This document shows positions 29,257 to 38,331 of a DNA stretch of 64,000 nucleotides, piece by piece. The stretch covers positions 124,001-188,000 of the forward strand of contig NZ_JARQWV010000005.1 of NCBI RefSeq assembly GCF_029543245.1, given 5' to 3'. How positions within the stretch are numbered: position 1 is the stretch's first letter; each line of letters starts with the position of its first letter. The position numbers were made by a program, and so were the translations under genes. The DNA is from Caulobacter endophyticus. Lineage in GTDB: Bacteria > Pseudomonadota > Alphaproteobacteria > Caulobacterales > Caulobacteraceae. The notes under the pieces are model-generated. The model searched no databases, was not told the origin of the DNA, and saw nothing but the letters and a program-made list of their open reading frames with translations.

Positions 29257-29289
29257 AAGAAGAAAGCCGCCGCCCTTTGGGGCGACGGC
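29257..29289 (-). terminator. Rho-independent terminator after the flotillin operon
   Basis: On the minus strand a 10-bp stem (GCCGTCGCCC/GGGCGGCGGC with one G-T pair) is followed by TTTCTTCTT, 29 bases after the flotillin stop. Confidence 0.75.
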
Positions 29290-29317
29290 TTCCGATGGTC
29301 CGCAGTGAGGAGAAGGC

Positions 29318-31171
29318 CTACGCCTCCTCGTCGGCTTCCTCTTCTTCCTCGACCGCCACCGGCGCGGCGATCGCGGCGGGTTTGGCCTTCTTGACGCGGC
29401 GCGGGGCCGGGACGCCGTCGATGGCGGCGGGGGTCGGAGCGACCTCGGCCAGCGGGGCGGTGAGGCCCGGCAGGGTCGCGCCGTTCAGGCCCACCTCGGC
29501 CATCAGCTGGTCGAGCAGCGGGGCCTGAGCCCGGTAGCGCAGGGCGCCGCTGACCACCTGGTCGGCCAGGTTGCCGCCGCCGTTCGAACTGCCGCCGGCG
29601 TCGTTGGCCGCAGCAGCGCCGGTCGCGCCGTTCAGGCCGTCGACCTGGACGATGCGGATCGAGTCGATCGCTTCCAGCGGCTTGACGGACTCGGCGATGA
29701 TCCGGTCGAGGTTCTCGATCAGCTTGATCCGGATGGCCATGGCCACCTGGTCGGCCGACAGCAGGTTGGCGGCCTTGTTGAGGGCTTCCTGACCCGAGGC
29801 GTCGACGTCGTAGCGCACGCGGGCGGCCTCGGCGGCCAGGCGGACGGACTCCGCCGAGGCTTCGGCCTCGATGCGGGTCTTGTCGGCCGCGCCCTTGGCT
29901 TCCTCGCGCAGGGCCTCGGCCCGGTCGGAGGCGGCGGTCTTCTCGGCCTCGGCGGCCACCTTGACGGCGATGGCCTCGCGCTCGGCCTCCTTGGTCGCCT
30001 CGATCAGCTCGATGATCTTCTGGCGGTCGGCGGCCTCGCGTTCGCGGACGGTCTTGACCTGTTCCTCGGCGGCGACGGCGAGGGCAAGCGCCTTGTCGGC
30101 GTCGGCCTGGGCCTCGGACTGGGCGCGCGACTTTTCGGCCACGGCGATGGCGCGGTCCTGTTCCGACAGCTCGATGGCCTTGGCCTTCTCGATCGTCTGG
30201 GTCTCAACGGCGCGTTCCTTGGCGATCTCGCGCTCGCCCAGTTCCTGCTCCATGGCGATGCGCTGCTGGGCCACGGCGCGATCGGCGGTGATCTTGGCCT
30301 GCTCGATCTGCTGCTCGCTGGCGATCTTGGCCTGTTCGGCTTCCTGGGTCTTTTCGGCCTGCTGGCGGGCGACCTCGGCCGATTGCTCGGCGCGACGGGT
30401 GGCCAGTTCGCGCTCCTGCTCGAGCTTGGCGTATTCTTCGTCGCGGGTGATCTGCAGGGTCTGGCGCTGGGCTTCCAGGTTCTTGGTGCGGATCTGCACC
30501 TGGGTGTCCTGCTCGATGTCGTTGCGCAGCTTCTTGCGCAGCTCGATCTCTTCGGTCAGCCGCGTCAGGCCTTCGGCGTCGAAGGCGTTCGAGGGGTTGA
30601 AGTACTCCATGGCGGTCTGGTCGAGGCCGGTCAGCGACACGGTCTCCAGCTCCAGGCCGTTCTTCAGCAGGTCCTCGGACGAGACCTGCTGCACCTTCTG
30701 GACGAAGTGGGTGCGCTGCTCGTGCAGCTCGGTCATGGTCAGCTCGGCGGCCACCGAGCGCAGGGCGTCGACGAACTTGCCCTCGACCAGTTCCTTCAAC
30801 TGCTCGGGGTGCATGGTGCGCTGGCCAAGCGTCTGGGCGGCGCTGGCGATGGCCTCGGAGCTCGGCTGAACGCGCACGTAGAACTCGGCCAGCACGTCGA
30901 CGCGCATGCGGTCCTTGGTGATCAGGGCCTGCTCGTTGTTGCGGGCGACGGCCAGGCGCAGGGTGTTCATGTTGACCGGAATGGTCTCGTGGAACACCGG
31001 CAGGATCAGCGCGCCGCCGTTCATGACGACCTTCTCACCGCCAAAGCCCGTGCGGACGAAGGACGTCTCCTTGGAAGCGCGCTTGTAGAGGCGGGCCAGG
31101 ATCAGGCCGAGGATGAGGAGGCCGACGAGGCTCCCCCCGGCGATGACGGCGATCTCGATCAGGGCAGGCAT
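29318..31171 (-). CDS. yqiK: Flotillin-like SPFH membrane scaffold (YqiK type)
   Basis: The 617-residue protein has one N-terminal membrane helix (about 5-27) and an SPFH domain (about 35-215, FGGEKVVMNGGALILPVFHE). A long Glu/Ala/Lys coiled coil (about 220-480) of EIAKERAVETQTIEKAK-type repeats follows, then a C-terminal region ending in a basic/acidic tail. Flotillins form membrane microdomains and oligomeric scaffolds. It is the last gene of a minus-strand operon with YqiJ and PspA, which together suggests membrane integrity control. Confidence 0.92.
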   Translation of the reverse strand: MPALIEIAVIAGGSLVGLLILGLILARLYKRASKETSFVRTGFGGEKVVMNGGALILPVFHETIPVNMNTLRLAVARNNEQALITKDRMRVDVLAEFYVRVQPSSEAIASAAQTLGQRTMHPEQLKELVEGKFVDALRSVAAELTMTELHEQRTHFVQKVQQVSSEDLLKNGLELETVSLTGLDQTAMEYFNPSNAFDAEGLTRLTEEIELRKKLRNDIEQDTQVQIRTKNLEAQRQTLQITRDEEYAKLEQERELATRRAEQSAEVARQQAEKTQEAEQAKIASEQQIEQAKITADRAVAQQRIAMEQELGEREIAKERAVETQTIEKAKAIELSEQDRAIAVAEKSRAQSEAQADADKALALAVAAEEQVKTVREREAADRQKIIELIEATKEAEREAIAVKVAAEAEKTAASDRAEALREEAKGAADKTRIEAEASAESVRLAAEAARVRYDVDASGQEALNKAANLLSADQVAMAIRIKLIENLDRIIAESVKPLEAIDSIRIVQVDGLNGATGAAAANDAGGSSNGGGNLADQVVSGALRYRAQAPLLDQLMAEVGLNGATLPGLTAPLAEVAPTPAAIDGVPAPRRVKKAKPAAIAAPVAVEEEEEADEEA

Positions 31172-31236
31172 GCGGATTTACCCCCGAAGTTTGGGAAAGC
31201 GGAAAAGGAAGAACAGCAGGAAGGCGAAGGCGGGCG

Positions 31237-31836
31237 TCACAGCAGCGCCTCGCTCTCGTTGCGGATGGCCAGGAACCGGGCGCCGGCGTTGCGCACGATG
31301 ATGACGCTGGCGCCTTGCGCGAAGGTCTCGCCGTCCTCGTCGGGCTCGACCATCACGTAGTGGGTCTGGCCGTGGGCGTCGCGCACCCGGGCCTGGGCGG
31401 GCGAGCCGACCCTGGCCTCGCCGGTGACGATCACGGCGACGCGGCCGACCAGGGTCTCGCGCGAGACGGCGGTGGTCTCGTCGCCCGGCAGGATGCGGGC
31501 CAGCACGCGGCTCAGCACCCGGGTGAAGGGCAGGGCGACCGCGGCCGCCAGCGGTCCGGCCAGCCAGGCCGGGGCCGGGTGGCGGAAGACGCCGGCGATC
31601 AGCTGTTGCAGCACGAGGCCCGTCACCCCGAAGGCGAACAGGAAGACCACGATCACCATCAGTAGCGGCAGGCGGCCGACGTTCAGCCAGTTCAGCAGCG
31701 AGGCGTCGTTTCCGTCCAGGCCGTCGTGGCCCAGGCCCGCGCCCAGGCCGGCGGCCTCGACCGCGCCGATCAGCAGCATCAGCAGCAGGGCGGCCAGGAA
31801 GATCGTGTTGCCGTCGGCCGACAGGAACCCCCACAT
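31237..31836 (-). CDS. yqiJ: YqiJ-like membrane protein with OB-fold domain
   Basis: The 199-residue protein has three membrane helices (about 12-32, 55-78, 90-110). A C-terminal OB-fold-like domain from about 125 follows (LVGRVAVIVTGEARVGSPAQ). This NfeD/YqiJ architecture typically accompanies flotillin genes, and the pair is thought to form one membrane complex. GGGAGG precedes the ATG. It lies four bases from the upstream PspA gene and 65 bases before the flotillin gene. Confidence 0.88.
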   Translation of the reverse strand: MWGFLSADGNTIFLAALLLMLLIGAVEAAGLGAGLGHDGLDGNDASLLNWLNVGRLPLLMVIVVFLFAFGVTGLVLQQLIAGVFRHPAPAWLAGPLAAAVALPFTRVLSRVLARILPGDETTAVSRETLVGRVAVIVTGEARVGSPAQARVRDAHGQTHYVMVEPDEDGETFAQGASVIIVRNAGARFLAIRNESEALL

Positions 31837-31840
31837 CGGC

Positions 31841-32419
31841 TCAACCTCCCGAGCGGCGGGCGGCGCGGAGCGCGGCGAGGCGCTCGTCCACCCGGTGGCC
31901 GCGGGCCAGGCGCTCCAGTTCCGACAGCTTGGCGCCGCGCGCCAGCTCGGCGTCGGTGGGCGGCTGCGGGGCCTTGGCGCGGGCGGCCGTCAGGTCGGTC
32001 AGGTCCTCGGCCATTTCGCGGCGGGTGGCCTGCAGGGCGGCCAGATAGCCTTCCAGCTCGGCCTGGCGCTGGGCGGCGTCGGCGACGGCGGTCTCCAGCA
32101 CCGGGATCTGGGCCTCGATGTCCAGCTGGTGCTCCAGCGCGGCGCGGATCAGGTCCTCGCGGTCCTGGGAGAGGGCCAGCTCGATCTGGGCCGACAGGTC
32201 GTCGTGGCGGCTGGACTGCTCGGTCAGCCGCTTGGCGGCCAGGTGGCGGGCGGCGATGGCGCGGCCGAGTTCGGCGCGCACCTCGTCGATGGCCTGGTCG
32301 ACCTCGCGCAGGGCCTGTTGGCCCAGCGCGTCGGGCATCACCTCTTCCAGGGCGTCGATCAGGGCGTGGGCGCCGCCGCTGACGATGCGTCCCACTCGGG
32401 CGCGCAGGGTGTCTGCCAT
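31841..32419 (-). CDS. PspA/IM30-family membrane-stress protein
   Basis: The 192-residue protein is almost entirely alpha-helical coiled coil, with the PspA/IM30 features LREVDQAIDEVRAELGRAIA near the start and DIEAQIPVLETAVADAAQRQ in the middle. Such proteins are ESCRT-III relatives that coat and seal damaged inner membrane. It resembles the YjfJ branch found beside YqiJ/YqiK-type genes. GAGG precedes the ATG. It is the second gene of a four-gene operon. Confidence 0.88.
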   Translation of the reverse strand: MADTLRARVGRIVSGGAHALIDALEEVMPDALGQQALREVDQAIDEVRAELGRAIAARHLAAKRLTEQSSRHDDLSAQIELALSQDREDLIRAALEHQLDIEAQIPVLETAVADAAQRQAELEGYLAALQATRREMAEDLTDLTAARAKAPQPPTDAELARGAKLSELERLARGHRVDERLAALRAARRSGG

Positions 32420-32430
32420 CAGGAACCTCG

Positions 32431-32949
32431 TCAGGCGGCCGACGGGCGGTCGCCCGCGGCGGTGATCAGGCGGGTCAGCTCGCCCAGGGCGGCGACACGG
32501 CGGGAGACGATCGTCGGATCGTAGGCGGGGGCGCTGGGGGTCACGCCCCAGCGCAGCATCTGTTCGGTCAGGCGCGCTGCGCAGTCGACGAGGCGGGCCT
32601 CGTGCCGGGCCAGGGCCTGTGGATCCGCGCCCGCCAGCTCGGCCGGGGCGGCCAGCAGCACGGCCAGCATCTCCTCGACGGCGGAGGTCAGGGCCAGGGC
32701 GACGGTGGAGTGGCGGTCGGTCGCCAGCTCGGCCGCGCGCAGGGCCTTCAGGGCAGGGGCGGCGATGTCGTGGGCGGCGGCCAGGGCCGCGTCCCAGCCG
32801 GCCGGCGTCTCGGCCCGGCGGCGGGCGAGGCGGATCAGGCCGCGCACCTTGTCGCTGGCCGTGATGGCGCCCTCCAGTTCGAGACCGGCGAGAAAAAGGG
32901 CGTCCTCTTCGGACAACCTGACACTCAAAGGCGTGTTCAGCGCGACCAT
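32431..32949 (-). CDS. First gene of the PspA/flotillin operon, unknown function
   Basis: The 172-residue soluble helical protein starts MVALNTPLSVRLSEEDALFL. Its N-terminal 45 residues look like a short ribbon or helix module (LSVRLSEEDALFLAGLELEG), reminiscent of antitoxin-like DNA-binding starts, but I cannot name the family. It precedes pspA by 11 bases and is co-directional, so it may be a regulator or partner of the membrane-stress operon. An in-frame TTG at 32958 is an alternative start. Confidence 0.75.
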   Translation of the reverse strand: MVALNTPLSVRLSEEDALFLAGLELEGAITASDKVRGLIRLARRRAETPAGWDAALAAAHDIAAPALKALRAAELATDRHSTVALALTSAVEEMLAVLLAAPAELAGADPQALARHEARLVDCAARLTEQMLRWGVTPSAPAYDPTIVSRRVAALGELTRLITAAGDRPSAA

Positions 32950-33019
32950 GAGTGGCAATGTGGGGCGTTGTAATACGTTTGTAAACAGCTGAGCCTTTCA
33001 GCCTGAGATTACATCTTCG

Positions 33020-33805
33020 TCATGTGCTCGCCGCTGCGTTCGCCAGCGCCGTTGCCGTCTCCGGATCGGCGGGAAAGAAGGTCTCCAGGGTCAGTTCCGC
33101 CAGGGTGACGTCGACAGCGTCGCCGAACACGGTGGTCGTGCTGATGAACGACAACACCCGATCGCCGTCGACCAGGCGCAAAGGAACCGCCAGGCCGCCC
33201 AGGTCGTCGCCGCGCCGGTCGCCGGCCGGGGGCGTGGGATAGGCCGAGACCTCGTCCAGCAGGTCGGCAAGCACCGGATCGGCGCTGTGGGCGACCTGTC
33301 GGCGCAGGCGTTCGATCAAGTGACGCCGCCACTCGGCCGGATTGACCGTCCTGCGCATCAGGCCGTCCGGATGCAGGCCCACGCGCATGACGTTGGGCGG
33401 CGGGCCGAGCAGGCTGGGAGGAACGCCCTCCATCAGGGCCAGCGCGGCGGGATTGGCGGCGACCAAGTTCCAGGCCCGGTCGGCGGCCAGGGCTGGATAG
33501 GGCATGTGAGCGGCCAGGATCAGTTCCACCGCCCTGCGGGCGGCCGCCAACTGGACGTCTCCCAGGTCGCGCTCGGGATAGACGGGGGCGAAGCCGGCGG
33601 CGACCAGCAGGCGGTTGCGCTCGCGCAGCGGCGTCTCCAGCCGTTCGGACAGGTTCAGCACCATCTCGCGGCTGGGTTGGGCGCGACCCGTCTCGAGGAA
33701 CGACAGGTGGCGGGTCGAGATCTCCGCCTCGAGGGCCAGGTCCATCTGGCTCATTCGCCGCCGCTGACGCCAGGCGCGCAGGTGGTCTCCGAAGGTTTCG
33801 GGCAT
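33020..33805 (-). CDS. XRE transcriptional regulator with MmyB-like ligand-binding domain
   Basis: This 261-residue protein has an N-terminal helix-turn-helix (about 5-62, FGDHLRAWRQRRRMSQMDLA, then EISTRHLSFLETGRAQPS). A C-terminal MmyB-like PAS-type domain follows (about 95-255, ALAADRAWNLVAANPAALAL, TTTVFGDAVDVTLAELTLET). Such regulators bind small hydrophobic ligands. It is divergent from a small membrane-protein gene at 33929, its likely target, and 0.7 kb from the TonB receptor operon. Confidence 0.92.
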   Translation of the reverse strand: MPETFGDHLRAWRQRRRMSQMDLALEAEISTRHLSFLETGRAQPSREMVLNLSERLETPLRERNRLLVAAGFAPVYPERDLGDVQLAAARRAVELILAAHMPYPALAADRAWNLVAANPAALALMEGVPPSLLGPPPNVMRVGLHPDGLMRRTVNPAEWRRHLIERLRRQVAHSADPVLADLLDEVSAYPTPPAGDRRGDDLGGLAVPLRLVDGDRVLSFISTTTVFGDAVDVTLAELTLETFFPADPETATALANAAAST

Positions 33806-33928
33806 GGGCTTCCTCGTTCGCCGGCACCCTAGAACGCCGCCGCGCAGCTTGCCCATTACCTCCCGCGTAATCGACGGGCCGCGCGGCGGCGGCGACTTTC
33901 CCCCCGTCTTCAACGGAGGGCCTAGCCC

Positions 33929-34324
33929 ATGACCGCCGATCTTTCCTTCGTCCGCCGCGTTCTCGCCGCCGACGCCGTCACCTGCGCCGCCGCCGGAGCG
34001 CTGATGGCCCTGGCCGCCGCGCCGCTGGCCGGGCCGTTGGGCCTGCCGCAGCCGCTGCTGTTTCTGGCCGGCCTGTCGCTGTTTCCGGTGGCGGCGCTGT
34101 TCGCCTGGATGAGCCGCACCCGCCTGCTGAATCCCGGTCTCGTGTGGCTGGCGGTGGCGGGCAACGCCGGTTGGGTGGTCGGCAGCCTGGCGGTGGTGGC
34201 GACCTGCAAGCCGACCGTCCTGGGCGCGGCCTTCGTCCTGGCCCAGGCCGGCGCCGTCGCGGTGCTGGCGGCGCTGGAGCACGCCGGCCTGAACCGGGGA
34301 CGTCGGCAGGCGCACGGCGCTTGA
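33929..34324 (+). CDS. Four-helix membrane protein, unknown function
   Basis: The 131-residue protein has four hydrophobic helices (about 12-32, 40-62, 70-90, 97-117) with short loops and a basic tail. I cannot place the family. GGAGG precedes the ATG. It is divergent from the MmyB-type regulator with a 123-base shared promoter region, an arrangement typical of a regulator and its target. Confidence 0.82.
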   Translation: MTADLSFVRRVLAADAVTCAAAGALMALAAAPLAGPLGLPQPLLFLAGLSLFPVAALFAWMSRTRLLNPGLVWLAVAGNAGWVVGSLAVVATCKPTVLGAAFVLAQAGAVAVLAALEHAGLNRGRRQAHGA

Positions 34325-34543
34325 GTCGCGGTCTCGTTCGCTCTGGATCAAGTTCCTTGGTCCCGCCGTGGGCGAAAGCCGCGCATGGCGGGACAAATCC
34401 TGGGCGTCTCGAACATTTTGAGTGAAATTACAGATGCCGCCCCGGACGCCGGGAACGGGGCGAGGCGATGGTTTCTGCAAGAGGCGTCGCTCTGGGGATA
34501 ACCGCCGAGGGCGGGAGTGCGACGGCCTTGAACGAGGACCGTC

Positions 34544-36952
34544 ATGTCGAACCAAGGAATGCTGCTCGCGGGCTGCTCGGCCGCCGTTCTGCTCGCCCTG
34601 GCCGGCGGCGCCCACGCGGCCGAGCCGGACCCCGTCGCCACCGCGCCGGACGCCGTCGACGAGATCGTGGTCCGGGCCCGCGACAAGGCCGGCCTGATCG
34701 AGAAGGAACCCAACAACACCGTCTTCGGCCTCGACAAGCCGCTGATCGAGACGCCGCGCTCGGCCAGTTTCGTGTCGGGCCTGACGCTGCAACGCTACGG
34801 CATCGAGAGCATCGACGGCCTGACCGCCGTCTCGCCCGGAACCTACACCGCCAGCTTCTACGGCGTGCCCGGCGCGCTCAACATTCGCGGCACCCTTGCC
34901 GAGAACTATTTCCGCGGCTTCAAGCGCATCGAGAACCGCGGCACCTACGCCACCCCGATCGGCGCGGCCGACCAGATCCAGATCGTGCGCGGCCCGCCGA
35001 CCCCGATCTACGGCTCGGGCAAGGTCGGCGGCATGCTCAACTTCATCCCCAAGTCGGGGAAGGGCGAGGGCGGCTACCTGTCCGAGCCCGTGGGCGAGGT
35101 CACGGCCACCTACGGCAGCTACAACCGCAAGAACGCCACCGCCCAGATCGGCCTGCCGGTGAACCTCGGCGAGGTGGTCGGCGGCGTCCACGTCTATGGC
35201 GAGGTCGAGGACAGCCACAGCTATTACAAGGGGATCTATCCCCGCCGGCAGACCCTGCAGGCCTCGTCCGACTTCGACCTCGGCAACGGCTGGAGCACGG
35301 CGCTGGGCGGCATGGTCTATCGCTCGAAGGGCGACGTGCAGACGCCGGGCTGGAACCGTCTGACCCAGGACCTGATCGACAACGGGACCTACATCACCGG
35401 CCGCGACACCAGCCTGGTCGACGCCGACGGCAATGGCCGCCTGACCCCCAGCGAGATCGGCTTCTATCCGTACGCCAGCGCCATGTACCTGGCCTATTAC
35501 GGCTTCCCGACCACCGACGCCAAGCACACGCTGGACACCGGCGTCGGCACGACCAAGCTGTCGCCGCGCACGGTCTACATCTCGGGCGCCGACTTCTCGA
35601 AGACGCAGACTAACACCCTCTATTTCGACGTCGCCAAGGAGCTGTCGCCCGACAGCTCGATCAAGCTGCAACTGTTCTACGACGCCCTGGAGAACAAGCG
35701 CTTCGTCTCCTACGGCTATCCGGCCTGGTTCGACAGCGACGTCTGGGAAGCCCGCCTGACCTGGAACTTCGCCAACGAGGCCTTCGATGGCCTGGTGAAG
35801 GCCAAGTCGTTCGTCGGCGCCTCCTACCGCAGCTTCGACGGCCGCCGGCGCGAGAGCTACAACAGCGGGCTGATCGCACTGGACCGCCGCGACATCGCCT
35901 TCGGCGCTACCCCCACCGACCTCATCGGCAGCCCCTTCAATCCGGGCGACGGCGTGCAGTGGGAGAACGACAACCGCTCGGAATGGAGCCAAGCGGGCCT
36001 CTTCTTCACCACCGACATCATGGTCGGCGAGAAGCTGAACCTGATGCTGGGCGGCCGCTACGACGACTACGACGTCACCTCGCACGACACGGGCTTCCTT
36101 TCGTACACCGTGGCCGGTGAGCAGAAGGCCTCGAAGGGCAAGGGGACCTACACCGCCAGCGCCACCTACAAGGCGCCGCTGGGCCTGATGCCCTACATCA
36201 CCTACGCCAAGGCCAGCGCCCTGGAGATGAGCCAGGCCGGCGACATCGCGCCCGGCCTGGTGGCCGACGCCGGCGACGCCTGGCTGTCGGACGGCGACCT
36301 GGCCGAGGCGGGCGTGAAGTTCCAGTGGCTGCAGGGCACGCTTGTGGGTTCGCTGGCCGGCTATCGCCAGAACCGCACCCAGCTGACCGGCATCACCCAG
36401 ACCCCGACCGGCACCCGCGCCAAGGGCGTCGAGCTGGAGGTCCGCTGGCTGGCCAGCGAGCACTTCAGCTTCACCTTCTCGGGCAACACCCAGCACACCA
36501 CGGTGAAGGGCCCAGACACCTCGTTCCAGTACGTGCCGGTGCACACCGTCGGCGTCACGGGCGCCAACGGCTTCGGCGGCTCGTACGTGGTGTGGAGCTT
36601 CGACAGCGTCCGGCCGGGCGACTACGACTACACCCTGATCCCCAAGTCGGTGCTCAGCCTCTACGGGGCCTACACCTCCGACGCCTACGACTGGGGCAAG
36701 GTCGCCGCGACGCTCGGCGTGACCCGGGTGACCAAGACCTCGGGCACCGTGCCGGGCGCGGTGGTCTATCCGGACTACGCCGTGGCCAGCGGCTCGGTCG
36801 CCTACGAGTACGGGCCGTACACCGCCACGCTCAACGTCGATAACCTGCTGGACAAGCTCTACTTCACGCCGGTCGGCGACACCTACGCCAACCTGGCGGC
36901 CCTGCCGTCCAAGGGCCGCGAGTGGCGCGTGACCCTGTCCCGGAAGTTCTAG
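34544..36952 (+). CDS. TonB-dependent outer-membrane receptor
   Basis: The 802-residue protein has a signal peptide (about 1-25, ending GGAHA). A TonB-box-like segment DEIVVRARD and a plug domain (about 60-190, PRSASFVSGLTLQRYGIESI, IQIVRGPPTPIYGSG) follow. A 22-strand barrel ends in VTLSRKF with a terminal Phe. It resembles siderophore-type receptors, but such receptors also import other bulky molecules. It heads a seven-gene operon whose enzymes look catabolic, so its ligand is probably the substrate of that pathway. GAGGA precedes the ATG. Confidence 0.93.
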   Translation: MSNQGMLLAGCSAAVLLALAGGAHAAEPDPVATAPDAVDEIVVRARDKAGLIEKEPNNTVFGLDKPLIETPRSASFVSGLTLQRYGIESIDGLTAVSPGTYTASFYGVPGALNIRGTLAENYFRGFKRIENRGTYATPIGAADQIQIVRGPPTPIYGSGKVGGMLNFIPKSGKGEGGYLSEPVGEVTATYGSYNRKNATAQIGLPVNLGEVVGGVHVYGEVEDSHSYYKGIYPRRQTLQASSDFDLGNGWSTALGGMVYRSKGDVQTPGWNRLTQDLIDNGTYITGRDTSLVDADGNGRLTPSEIGFYPYASAMYLAYYGFPTTDAKHTLDTGVGTTKLSPRTVYISGADFSKTQTNTLYFDVAKELSPDSSIKLQLFYDALENKRFVSYGYPAWFDSDVWEARLTWNFANEAFDGLVKAKSFVGASYRSFDGRRRESYNSGLIALDRRDIAFGATPTDLIGSPFNPGDGVQWENDNRSEWSQAGLFFTTDIMVGEKLNLMLGGRYDDYDVTSHDTGFLSYTVAGEQKASKGKGTYTASATYKAPLGLMPYITYAKASALEMSQAGDIAPGLVADAGDAWLSDGDLAEAGVKFQWLQGTLVGSLAGYRQNRTQLTGITQTPTGTRAKGVELEVRWLASEHFSFTFSGNTQHTTVKGPDTSFQYVPVHTVGVTGANGFGGSYVVWSFDSVRPGDYDYTLIPKSVLSLYGAYTSDAYDWGKVAATLGVTRVTKTSGTVPGAVVYPDYAVASGSVAYEYGPYTATLNVDNLLDKLYFTPVGDTYANLAALPSKGREWRVTLSRKF

Positions 36953-37020
36953 TTCCCCCTGCGGCGCGCTCGCTGCAACGGGCGCGCCGCTCCTTGTCCT
37001 GTTCTCCAAGGAGTCCTGCC

Positions 37021-38316
37021 ATGTCGACCTCCCCCTGGCGTCCCTGGCTGATCCTGTCGGTCTTCGCCCTGCTGCTGTTCCTGATCACCGCCTCGACCTT
37101 CTCGTCGCTGGGCGTGGTGTTGCCGGCGATGATCAAGGAGCAGGGCTGGGGCTTTGGTCCGGCCTTCCTGGGCTTCACCCTGCTGGGCGCCTTCTGCGGC
37201 GGCTCGTCGTGGCTGCCGGCCCTGCTGATCCGCAAGCTCGGGGTGCGGCCGACCATAATCGCCGGCTCGGCGGTGATGGTGGCGGGCTTTTCCTGCCTGG
37301 CCGCGACGCCGGGGCTGACCGTCTACCTGGTCGGCACGGCCCTGCTGGGCGTCGGCTACCAGATGATGGCCCTGATCCCCGGCACCCACGTGCTCTCCAT
37401 GCTGTTCAAGAAGCGCGCCCTGCCGTTCGGGATCTATTTCACCATCGGTTCGCTGGGCGGGGTCGTCGGACCGTGGATGGCGCTGTCGGGCATGGAGATC
37501 GCCGGCGGCGCCTGGCGGCCCTACTGGTGGATGCAGGCGGCCGCCTCGCTGGTCGTGGGCCTGCTGTGCACCGCCCTGGTGGGCGGCAAGGCCTGGCTGG
37601 CCGCCGCCGCCGCCGAGACCGACAAGGCCGTGGCGGAAGAGATCGAGAACGCGCCGGCGACCAGCAAGGTCTACCGCACCGCTGTCGACTGGACGGTGAA
37701 AGAGGCCGTCCGCACCCCGCAGTTCTGGGTGATCCTGGCGGCTTATTTCGCCCACCTGCTGGGCGGGGTCACCGCCGTCAGCCTGGCGCCGAGCCACTTC
37801 GGTGAGCTGGGCGTGCCGGCCACCATCGCCATCTCGGCGATCAGCCTCGAGGCGCTGATGCAGGTGGCCGCCCGCGCCGGCGGGGGCCTCGTCGGCGACC
37901 GCATCGATCCGCGCTGGCTGCTGGCGGGCGCGCAGGGGGTGATGGCCGTCGGCCTCCTGGCCCTGACCCACGCCACGACCTGGCCGGTGATGATGGTGTT
38001 CGCCGTCGGGGTGGGGATCGGCTTTGGCATGACCGTGCTGGCCGTCAGCATCCTGCTGCTCAATTACTATGGCCGGAAGAACAACCTCGAGCTCTTCTCG
38101 ATGGTCTGCCTGGTCGGCGCCGTCTCGGCCCTGGGGCCGGTGATCGGCGGGCTGATGCGCGACCAGCTGGGCGGCTTCGCCCCCACCTTCCAGCTCTTCG
38201 CCGCGGTGATCGGCCTGATCTTCGTCGCGGCCCTCTTCATGCGCCCGCCGCGCAAGGCCACCGAGGCCGAGCCTGTCGGCGAGCCCGTTCCCAACCTGCT
38301 GCAAGACGCCGCCTAG
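37021..38316 (+). CDS. Major facilitator superfamily transporter
   Basis: The 431-residue inner-membrane protein has 12 helices in two halves joined by a charged loop near residues 205-235. AAGGAG precedes the ATG at 37021; a longer frame lacks a ribosome site. It probably moves the compound imported by the TonB receptor across the inner membrane. The substrate is unknown. It lies 68 bases after the receptor gene and 15 bases before the monooxygenase gene. Confidence 0.92.
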   Translation: MSTSPWRPWLILSVFALLLFLITASTFSSLGVVLPAMIKEQGWGFGPAFLGFTLLGAFCGGSSWLPALLIRKLGVRPTIIAGSAVMVAGFSCLAATPGLTVYLVGTALLGVGYQMMALIPGTHVLSMLFKKRALPFGIYFTIGSLGGVVGPWMALSGMEIAGGAWRPYWWMQAAASLVVGLLCTALVGGKAWLAAAAAETDKAVAEEIENAPATSKVYRTAVDWTVKEAVRTPQFWVILAAYFAHLLGGVTAVSLAPSHFGELGVPATIAISAISLEALMQVAARAGGGLVGDRIDPRWLLAGAQGVMAVGLLALTHATTWPVMMVFAVGVGIGFGMTVLAVSILLLNYYGRKNNLELFSMVCLVGAVSALGPVIGGLMRDQLGGFAPTFQLFAAVIGLIFVAALFMRPPRKATEAEPVGEPVPNLLQDAA

Positions 38317-38331
38317 CCGAGGATGCCCGCC

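Noticed and set aside
34355..34400. Hairpin TCCCGCC...GGCGGGA before the TonB receptor gene as a cobalamin riboswitch
   Set aside because: The conserved B12 box and core helices of that riboswitch are not recognisable.
33020..37009. A 1329-codon minus-strand frame running through the TonB receptor gene
   Set aside because: Only the last 261 codons are the XRE regulator. The rest is antisense to an obvious receptor gene and results from high GC content.
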